DNA of 8,520 nt, from contig DATDOO010000076.1 in the NCBI GenBank assembly GCA_035293245.1, positions 1 through 8,520 on the forward strand, in the 5' to 3' direction. Position 1 is the first letter of the stretch; each line of letters begins with the position of its first letter. Source of the stretch: DATDOO01 sp035293245. Its GTDB lineage: Bacteria > Pseudomonadota > Gammaproteobacteria > Methylococcales > Methylococcaceae. The notes below the pieces were generated by a model that saw only the letters and a program-made list of their open reading frames with translations, had not been told where the DNA came from and did not search any database. The translations under genes and the position numbers were made by a program. Positions 1 to 5,361 of the stretch are shown in pieces.

Positions 1-113
1 CCGCGCGCGGCAGCGTCCACCGCCGCCCCAAGGCCCGTCGCTCCGCCGCCGATGACCAGGATGTCCCAGGGGCGGGGATCGTCCAGCCGCTCCAGTAACT
101 CAGTACGGTTCAT
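1..113 (-). CDS. glpD: Aerobic glycerol-3-phosphate dehydrogenase, N-terminal fragment (cut by window edge)
   Basis: Only the first 37 codons are visible. The frame opens with MNRTELLERL and runs into WDILVIGGGATGLGAAVDAA. This is the beta-strand plus glycine-rich GxGxxG-type loop that binds the FAD ADP moiety in GlpD/GlpA-family dehydrogenases, and the WD(I/V)LVIGGGATG form is characteristic of GlpD. The family oxidises sn-glycerol-3-phosphate to dihydroxyacetone phosphate at the membrane and passes electrons to quinone. The ATG at 113-111 lies inside the last codons of the upstream phosphodiesterase gene (14-nt overlap). No strong Shine-Dalgarno sequence precedes it, so translation probably depends on coupling to that gene. 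The neighbour supplies the substrate, which supports the call. Another FAD-dependent oxidoreductase is possible because the catalytic part is outside the window. Confidence 0.85.
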   Translation of the reverse strand, partial: MNRTELLERLDDPRPWDILVIGGGATGLGAAVDAAAR

Positions 114-879
114 GTGACGCCAGATGGGTCTTTAGCCAGCCGGGGCGGTTGGTCATGATGCTGTCGACTCCCAGCGCGGCGAAGTGCCGCGCCCGCACAA
201 GGGCGTCTACCGTCCAGACGTGCACGGATAGCCCGGCTTCCCGCAGAGCGTCCACCAGGTCCGCGTCGAGCGCCCGATGGGCGCGGCTGGCCAGGCCGTC
301 GGCGCCTAAACGCGCCAGGGTTGCGAGAATTTCTTCCCCTGTCGGCCGTAGCTTCCCGCTGGACCGCGAGCGGCGGTAGTCGGTCAGCCAGCAAGTCTGG
401 ATTTCCGGCAACCGCTCTTTGCACGCGGCGACCAGGGGCGCGCTGAAGGACAGGAGGGTGACGCCTTCTCGCGCCGCTTCCCGCCCGGCAAGCTCCCGCA
501 TCAAGGGCGGGAGGATCTCCGCTCCGCTTTTGATCTCCAGAAACAAACGCTTACCCGGCGGAGAGATATCCAGCACTTCCGTCAGGGTGGGAATCTTTTC
601 CCCGCGCCAGCGCTCGCCTTTCCAGCCGCCTGCGTCCAGTTGGCGCAATTCGCCCAGCGTGGTGTGGGCCACCGCAAGGTCTCGATTTGCGGTCCGCTTG
701 GTGCGCGCGTCGTGCACGCAGACGATCCGGCCGTCGCCGGTGAGGCGGAAATCGGCCTCGATGCCGTCGGCGCCTCCTTCCCAGGCGAGTCGGAACGCCG
801 CCAGGGTGTTTTCCGGGGCCTCCCGCGAGGCGCCGCGATGGCCGATGATCAGGGGGAAGCGTCGCACGGCGCGCACCAT
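100..879 (-). CDS. ugpQ: Cytoplasmic glycerophosphodiester phosphodiesterase
   Basis: The enzyme hydrolyses glycerophosphodiesters (deacylated phospholipids) to sn-glycerol-3-phosphate and an alcohol. From the ATG at 879 the protein has 259 aa, close to the roughly 250 aa of E. coli UgpQ. The full GDPD barrel signature is visible: HRGAS at about 14-18 (catalytic His14), PENT at 22-25, EAD at 41-43 (metal ligands), HD at 56-57 (second catalytic His), LEIK at 114-117 (metal ligand Glu115), VWTVD at 221-225 and MTNRP at 242-246. There is no signal peptide, so it should act in the cytoplasm like UgpQ rather than in the periplasm like GlpQ. The start is uncertain. A TTG at 888 would overlap the ligase stop, the ATG at 879 leaves a 5-nt gap, and a GTG at 876 sits at a better distance from GAGAG (886-882). 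The 3' end overlaps glpD by 14 nt, so the two enzymes act in sequence and are probably coupled. Confidence 0.93.
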   Translation of the reverse strand: MVRAVRRFPLIIGHRGASREAPENTLAAFRLAWEGGADGIEADFRLTGDGRIVCVHDARTKRTANRDLAVAHTTLGELRQLDAGGWKGERWRGEKIPTLTEVLDISPPGKRLFLEIKSGAEILPPLMRELAGREAAREGVTLLSFSAPLVAACKERLPEIQTCWLTDYRRSRSSGKLRPTGEEILATLARLGADGLASRAHRALDADLVDALREAGLSVHVWTVDALVRARHFAALGVDSIMTNRPGWLKTHLASHEPY

Positions 880-884
880 CGCTC

Positions 885-2690
885 TCAATGCCCCGCGTAG
901 AGCCTGTCGATCTCGCCGGCAAAGCGCTCGAGCAGCAGCGTGCGGCGAATTTTCAGGGTCGCGGTGAGCAGGCCTTCGCCGCTTTCCCAGGGCGTGCGGG
1001 TCGTCCCGACGCGGCGAATCCGCGCGTAGCCGGGAAAACGGCTCATTTTTGCGCCGATGCGCTCCAAAAGCGCTTGCTCCACGACGCCGCCCGGCGGAAT
1101 GTCCTTATGGCGCGGATCGACGCCGAGCCGCTGTGCCAGCCTTGCCCATTCGGCCTCGTTCAGCACCGCCAGTGTCGCGAGATAAGGCCGGCCCTCGCCC
1201 ACCACCAGCACCTGCTGGAAGAGGGGGTCGGAGGCGATGGCTTGTTCGACGTCGGTGGGCGGCACTTTCTCGCCGTTGGCGAGCACGATAATGTCCTTGA
1301 TTCGCCCGGTGATGGCGATGTGGCCCTTCGTGTCGATGGACGCCACGTCCCCGCTGTGGAACCAGCCATCGGCGTCTATCGCAGCCTTCGTCGCCTCGAG
1401 GTCGCGCCAGTAGCCGAGCATGACGCAGGGGCCTCGGATCAGCAGTTCGCCGTTTTCCGCGAGCCTGGCCTCGATGCTGGGAAGGGCTTTGCCGACCGTT
1501 TCCGGCCGATTGTCGTCTGCCGTGTTGCCGGAGACGACCGGGCTGGTTTCGGTGAGGCCGTAACCTTGCAGCAGGGTTAGCCCCAGCGCGAGGAACACCC
1601 GCGCCACGTCGGGTGCCAGGGGCGCTCCGCCGCTGATGGCCAGCCGTGCGTGTCCGCCGAATGCCGCCCTGACGCGCGCCGCCACGAACCACTCCAGCGG
1701 GGGCCAAAGCAGGAACCACGCCGACCAGCCGCCCCGTCCCTGGCGGTACAAAAAGCGCCGCCAGCCCACCTCGACGCTCAAATTGAACAACTCGCGCCGC
1801 CAGCGGGGCCCATTGGCCAGTTGGCCGGTGATGCGTTGGTGGATGCGCTCGAAAATGCGCGGCACGCACACGATTACCGTGGGCTTCACTGCCGCCAGGT
1901 CATCGGGGAGCCTGTCCAGCGAACGGACGTGGGCCACGCAGGCCCCGGCCAGCATGGGCAGGTAATAGCCGACGGTCCGCTCCAGGGCGTGGGACAGGGG
2001 CAGGATGGAGAGAAACAGATCGTCCGGGTAAAGCGGTCCCAGGGTGGCGCAACCGTGGACGTTGCTGAGGATGTTGGCGTGGGACAGCATCACCCCTTTG
2101 GGATAGCCGGTGGTCCCAGAGGTGTAGATGATGGAGGCGAGTGCGCCCGGCGTGTCTTCCCCGGCGGCGCAGTCCGGTGCGGTATCCGGCAGCCAGCGCG
2201 CCAGTTCCACAAGCTTGGGATCGCCGCCCTGGTCGTGGACGGGAGCTACGGAAACGATGCGCACCACGCCGCCCAGCCGTTGCCGCACTTCGCGCACCAG
2301 TTCCCAGTGGTGCTGGCCCTCGATGAGCAGCACCCGGGCCTCGGTTTCCTCGAGGATGAAGGCGAAGTTTTCCGGACGGTCGTTGAAGTACAGGGGAACC
2401 GTCACCAGCCCGAGCCCCAGGGAAGCCAGGTCGAACAGCACCCACTCCAAACTATTGCGCAGCATGAGCGCCACCCGATCGCCCGCCTTGACGCCCTCCC
2501 GTCGCAAGGCGGCTTGCCAGCGCGACGCCTGCCGCTCCACTTCCGCCCAGGTCGTCGTCTCGCAACAGCGCCCGTCGCGGTAAAAGCGCTGGTAGGCAGG
2601 GCCATCGGGCGAGCGCCGCACCCGCTCGCGGAACAACGCCGGCAGGGTTCGCGCCGCCTCAGGCGGGATCAGATCGCTGGGGCGGCGCAT
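885..2690 (-). CDS. fadD: Long-chain fatty-acid--CoA ligase (AMP-forming, FAA1/COG1022 type)
   Basis: The enzyme activates fatty acids in two steps, through an acyl-adenylate, to acyl-CoA. It has about 601 aa from the ATG at 2690. The ANL-superfamily motifs occur in order: the P-loop YTSGTTGYPKG at 189-199, GYGLTET at 376-382, GWFHSGD at 442-448, the hinge/ribose-binding stretch TGRIKDIIVLANGEKVPP from 461, and LLTATLKIRR near 574-583, which carries the late conserved Lys. The insert between the P-loop and GYGLTET and the TLKIRR ending match the COG1022 long-chain ligase branch (FAA1/FadD15-like) more than classical E. coli FadD. The symbol therefore reflects function rather than strict orthology. 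A TTG at 2699 overlaps the fadE stop, but the GGAGG abuts it with no spacer. The same GGAGG is 9 nt from the ATG at 2690, so I chose the ATG. The gene lies 5 nt after fadE, as expected for a co-transcribed beta-oxidation step. Confidence 0.93.
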   Translation of the reverse strand: MRRPSDLIPPEAARTLPALFRERVRRSPDGPAYQRFYRDGRCCETTTWAEVERQASRWQAALRREGVKAGDRVALMLRNSLEWVLFDLASLGLGLVTVPLYFNDRPENFAFILEETEARVLLIEGQHHWELVREVRQRLGGVVRIVSVAPVHDQGGDPKLVELARWLPDTAPDCAAGEDTPGALASIIYTSGTTGYPKGVMLSHANILSNVHGCATLGPLYPDDLFLSILPLSHALERTVGYYLPMLAGACVAHVRSLDRLPDDLAAVKPTVIVCVPRIFERIHQRITGQLANGPRWRRELFNLSVEVGWRRFLYRQGRGGWSAWFLLWPPLEWFVAARVRAAFGGHARLAISGGAPLAPDVARVFLALGLTLLQGYGLTETSPVVSGNTADDNRPETVGKALPSIEARLAENGELLIRGPCVMLGYWRDLEATKAAIDADGWFHSGDVASIDTKGHIAITGRIKDIIVLANGEKVPPTDVEQAIASDPLFQQVLVVGEGRPYLATLAVLNEAEWARLAQRLGVDPRHKDIPPGGVVEQALLERIGAKMSRFPGYARIRRVGTTRTPWESGEGLLTATLKIRRTLLLERFAGEIDRLYAGH

Positions 2691-2695
2691 GGCGC

Positions 2696-5122
2696 TCAAC
2701 CTCCGCCGGTCAGTTCGTCCGGACTGAAGTCGTCGACCGTGATCGCCGCCAGGCGGGCCTGGTCGGCTTTCTCCAGCAGGTCGGCTTCTTCCGGCGTGAT
2801 GATGCCCAGGGACAGCGCCTGTTTGACGAGCTGGGCGGGATCGTCCGCCTTGAGGCGGCTACGCTGTCGGGTGTGGCGCATCTTTGTTTCCACCGGGGCG
2901 GCGGCGAGGACCGCCTGGAAAGCCACTTCGATCCTGCCGGTGGCGTCGCCGGGTTCCCGGTCGACGTAAATGCCGTGGGTCAGGCGGTCGCGCGCCGGGG
3001 TATCGGTCAGCAGGATGGAAGCCGCCTGGTGAATCAAACGCTCGCCGGGCGGATGGCCGCCTGCGCCGGTGGGGAAGACCAGCAGGCGCAACAGCCAGAC
3101 GAGAGGCCGGAGCGGCAGTTGCCGGAAAATGGCCAGCAGCGACTGCTGCGCTTGGTAAAGCGTGTGCTGGCAGGCCCAGTGCAGCAGCGGGCGGTCTTCG
3201 GTGGGGCTGCCGCGGTCCCGGTCGTGCTTGAGCACGCAGGAGCACAGGTAAAGATTGCTCAGCACGTCGGCGAAGCGGCCGGATATCCTTTCCTTGCGCT
3301 TCAGCGCCCCGCCCAGACTCAGCAGGGCGAAATCCGCCATCAGGGCGAACGCGCTGCTCAACCGCGCGATGCGCCGGTAATAGCGCCGCGTGATCCGGTC
3401 GCCGGGTACGGGCAGCAGGCGGGCGCCGGTCAGACCCAGCCAGATAGCGGCGACCAGATTGCGCAGCACGAAGCCCAGATGGGCAAAGAGGACTGCGTCG
3501 AATTGCGCCGCGGCGCGGGCGGGATCGGCGTCGTGCAGGGTGGCCATCTCCATTTGCAGGTACGGATGGCAGCGCACCAGGCCCTGGCCGAAGATCATCA
3601 GGGTGCGGGTGACGATGTTCGCCCCCTCGACGGTGATGCTGATGGGAATGACCTGATACACGCGCCCCAGGAAGTTGCGCGGCCCGAGGCAAATGCCCGC
3701 GCCACCCAGGATGTCCATGCCGTCGTTGACCACCCGGCGCATGCGTTCCGTCAGCTCGTACTTGATCATGGCGGATACGACCGACGGCTTTTGCCCCTCG
3801 TCGAGGGCGGCGGCGGTGACTTGGCGGGCGGCGTCGAGGATGTAAGTCTCCCCAGCCATGCGCGCCAAGGATTCCTGGATACCGTCGAAATCGCCCAGCG
3901 GCCGGTTGAACTGCTTGCGGATGCGGGCGTAGGCGCCGGCGTTGCGGCAGGTGAATTTCGCCGCGCCGGTCCCCAGGGCGGGCAGGGAGATGGCGCGGCC
4001 GGTGGCGAGGCACTGCATCAGCATTTTCCAGCCGTTGCCCACCTGGGCGACGCCGCCGATGATCCAGTCCAGGGGGATGAATACGTCCTTGCCCCAGTTG
4101 GGTCCGTTCTGAAACGCCGAATCCAGGGGGAAGTGGCGCCGGCCGATGGCAACGCCGGGCGTGCCGGTGGGAATCAGCGCCACGGTGATGCCGATGTCCT
4201 CCTTTTCGCCGATGAGATGGTCGGGGTCGGACAGCTTGAAGGCCAGGCCCAGCACCGTGGCCACGGGTCCCAGGGTGATGTAGCGCTTCTCCCAGTTCAG
4301 GCGGATGCCCAGCACCTGGTCCTGTCCCTGGAACGTGCCGTAACACACCACGCCCCGATCCGGCATGGCGCCGGCGTCGCTGCCGGCGTGCGGGCCGGTG
4401 AGGGCGAAAGCGGGGATTTCCTCGCCCGCCGCGAGGCGCGGCAGGTAGTGGTTTTTCTGTGCTTCCGTGCCGTATGCCAGAAGCAGTTTGGCTGGGCCCA
4501 GCGAGTTGGGCACCATCACCGTCACTGCTGCCGTGGTGCTGCGGCTGGCGATTTTCATGACGATCTCGGAATGGGCGAAATTGGAAAAATCCAGCCCGCC
4601 GTATTCCCTGGGAATGATCATGCCGCAGAACTTGTTGTGCTTGATGAACTCCCACACCGCCGGCGGCAGATCGCGGCGCCTGTGGGTGATGTCCCAGTCG
4701 TCCAGCATGGCGCACAGGGTTTCCACCGGGCCGTCGAGGAACGCCTGTTCCTCCGGCGTCAGGCGCGCCGGGGACAGATCGAGCAGCACCTTCCAATCCG
4801 GACTGCCGGAAAACAATTGGGCGTCCCACCAGACATTGCCCGCTTCCAGGGCTTCGCGCTCGGTTTGCGAAATGGGCGGCATCGCCCGGCTCATCAGGCG
4901 CAAGATGGGCTTGCTTATAACCTGGCGGCGCAGGAAAGGCAGGTTGAGCGGGACGAAGACCACTGCGAACGCGCCCCACAGCCAGGGTGCCATCGGCGCC
5001 CAGCCTTGCTGAACCGTCCAGCCGCCCAGCAGCACGGCGAACGCCAGACTCGCCCAATGCAGGGCGACGCGGTGATAGGCGAGCAGGGCGGCGGCGAGGA
5101 GGGAAGTCAGGAGCCAGAGCAT
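2696..5122 (-). CDS. fadE: Acyl-CoA dehydrogenase, long FadE type
   Basis: FadE is a flavoprotein that performs the first oxidation of beta-oxidation, acyl-CoA to trans-2-enoyl-CoA. The 808-aa length matches E. coli FadE (about 814 aa) rather than the ~380-aa soluble enzymes. Residues 1-64 contain about three hydrophobic helices, so it is likely anchored in the inner membrane. The dehydrogenase core follows: PREYGGLDFS at 171-180, the substrate/flavin-contact stretch ALTGPHAGSDAG at 240-251, IRKQFNRPLGDFDGIQ at 401-416, and TVEGANIVTRTLM at 497-509. In that last motif Glu499 aligns with the catalytic base of the YEGTN motif in short acyl-CoA dehydrogenases. Residues from about 535 to the end form the extra C-terminal region typical of FadE (DUF1974). 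The ATG at 5122 has GGGAGA just upstream. The stop overlaps a possible TTG start of the ligase and lies 5 nt before its ATG. No ETF genes are in the window, so the electron acceptor is encoded elsewhere. Confidence 0.96.
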   Translation of the reverse strand: MLWLLTSLLAAALLAYHRVALHWASLAFAVLLGGWTVQQGWAPMAPWLWGAFAVVFVPLNLPFLRRQVISKPILRLMSRAMPPISQTEREALEAGNVWWDAQLFSGSPDWKVLLDLSPARLTPEEQAFLDGPVETLCAMLDDWDITHRRRDLPPAVWEFIKHNKFCGMIIPREYGGLDFSNFAHSEIVMKIASRSTTAAVTVMVPNSLGPAKLLLAYGTEAQKNHYLPRLAAGEEIPAFALTGPHAGSDAGAMPDRGVVCYGTFQGQDQVLGIRLNWEKRYITLGPVATVLGLAFKLSDPDHLIGEKEDIGITVALIPTGTPGVAIGRRHFPLDSAFQNGPNWGKDVFIPLDWIIGGVAQVGNGWKMLMQCLATGRAISLPALGTGAAKFTCRNAGAYARIRKQFNRPLGDFDGIQESLARMAGETYILDAARQVTAAALDEGQKPSVVSAMIKYELTERMRRVVNDGMDILGGAGICLGPRNFLGRVYQVIPISITVEGANIVTRTLMIFGQGLVRCHPYLQMEMATLHDADPARAAAQFDAVLFAHLGFVLRNLVAAIWLGLTGARLLPVPGDRITRRYYRRIARLSSAFALMADFALLSLGGALKRKERISGRFADVLSNLYLCSCVLKHDRDRGSPTEDRPLLHWACQHTLYQAQQSLLAIFRQLPLRPLVWLLRLLVFPTGAGGHPPGERLIHQAASILLTDTPARDRLTHGIYVDREPGDATGRIEVAFQAVLAAAPVETKMRHTRQRSRLKADDPAQLVKQALSLGIITPEEADLLEKADQARLAAITVDDFSPDELTGGG
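2700..2704 (-). promoter_or_regulatory. Ribosome binding site deciding the ligase start
   Basis: GGAGG on the minus strand lies inside the codons for the final glycines of FadE (ending LTGGG-stop). It is 9 nt from the ATG at 2690 and directly touches the TTG at 2699. The distance favours the ATG start. Its position within the previous reading frame implies translational coupling. Confidence 0.7.
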
Positions 5123-5128
5123 GGGGTT

Positions 5129-5134
5129 TCTCCC
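5129..5134 (-). promoter_or_regulatory. Ribosome binding site of fadE
   Basis: GGGAGA on the minus strand lies 6 nt before the fadE ATG at 5122. It supports this start, as no in-frame upstream alternative has a comparable site. I see no convincing -35/-10 pair in the short stretch between this site and the repeat element. A TTGACC occurs too close to the start codon to serve as a -35 for this gene. Confidence 0.65.
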
Positions 5135-5155
5135 GTTTGGTCAAGCGGAAAATGT

Positions 5156-5235
5156 AAAAAAATGTAGGGTGGGTTTGACGCGCATCGCAGCCTACGGCGA
5201 ATTTTCCTCGGCTTCGATGCGCGTCGTAACCCACC
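5156..5235 (-). terminator. Terminator-like hairpin with T-run between fadN and fadE
   Basis: Read on the minus strand, hairpin unit 1 of the repeat (arms 5235-5215 and 5187-5168) is followed after 5 nt (CTACA) by seven T residues (5162-5156). This resembles an intrinsic terminator or attenuator downstream of fadA-fadN. The stem is long with a large loop, and the T-run is not directly at the stem base. Function is therefore an inference, and it could equally be an accident of where the repeat landed. Confidence 0.4.
5163..5235. repeat. Hairpin unit 1 of the intergenic repeat
   Basis: The arms are 5168-5187 and 5215-5235. They share GGTGGGTT followed by GACGCGCATCG, with a 1-vs-2-nt difference between these blocks. 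The loop is 27 nt and contains a further AGCC/GGCT pairing (5189-5192 with 5210-5213). On the minus strand it is followed by a T-run. Confidence 0.75.
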
Positions 5236-5267
5236 GATTGGCCTTGATTACATCGCCGAGGCCGCTT

Positions 5268-5341
5268 GGTGGGTTACGGTGCGCAAAGCACGAGGAGATA
5301 ACCGTCAGGGTCATCCCAATGCGCACCTAACCCACCCTACA
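5268..5341. repeat. Hairpin unit 2 of the intergenic repeat
   Basis: The arms are 5268-5285 (GGTGGGTTACGGTGCGCA) and 5320-5336 (reverse complement GGTGGGTTAGGTGCGCA). They differ by a single-base indel, and the loop is 34 nt. The outer TGTAG tail matches the left end of unit 1 rather than the left end of this unit, which ties the two units into one element. Confidence 0.75.
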
Positions 5342-5361
5342 ACCGAAAACCGAATCCGCAG

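Larger units (their letters stand above)
5163..5341. repeat. 179-bp palindromic intergenic repeat element with 13-bp terminal inverted repeats
   Basis: The element begins with TGTAGGGTGGGTT (5163-5175) and ends with the exact reverse complement (5329-5341). Inside are two further inverted copies of the GGTGGGTTA core, at 5227-5235 (reverse) and 5268-5276 (forward), giving four cores in alternating orientation. Each core continues into a GCGCA-containing arm. The element therefore consists of two long hairpins joined by a 32-bp spacer. It fills most of the gap between fadN and fadE. There is no plausible coding frame, no transposase and no clear target-site duplication (flanks AAAAAAA and ACCGAAA). 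It resembles REP/BIME- or MITE-like non-autonomous repeats. I recall GGTGGGTTA-type palindromes between genes of various gammaproteobacteria, but could not search. Confidence 0.8.

Noticed and set aside
1650..2969. 439-codon open frame on the plus strand, antisense to the ligase and the fadE 3' end
   Set aside because: The composition is low in structure, it has no family motif, and it crosses the boundary between two well-supported minus-strand genes.
5122..5162. Possible fatty-acid-responsive operator (PsrA/FadR-like) upstream of fadE
   Set aside because: Two GTTT(C/G) blocks are present, but as direct rather than inverted repeats, so they do not form the expected palindrome.
2873..5167. 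764-codon open frame on the plus strand, antisense to fadE
   Set aside because: It is a high-GC shadow of fadE. The translation is rich in Gly, Gln, His and Ala with no recognisable motif, while the opposite strand encodes a complete FadE with catalytic residues.
2859..5234. 791-codon minus-strand frame overlapping fadE in another frame
   Set aside because: The translation is dominated by Arg, Pro, Gly and His, as expected of an out-of-frame reading of GC-rich coding DNA. The real FadE frame is unambiguous.
5121..5330. 69-codon plus-strand frame through the intergenic repeat
   Set aside because: It is generated by the palindromic repeat. It has no ribosome binding site, no family motif, and starts inside the fadE start codon region.
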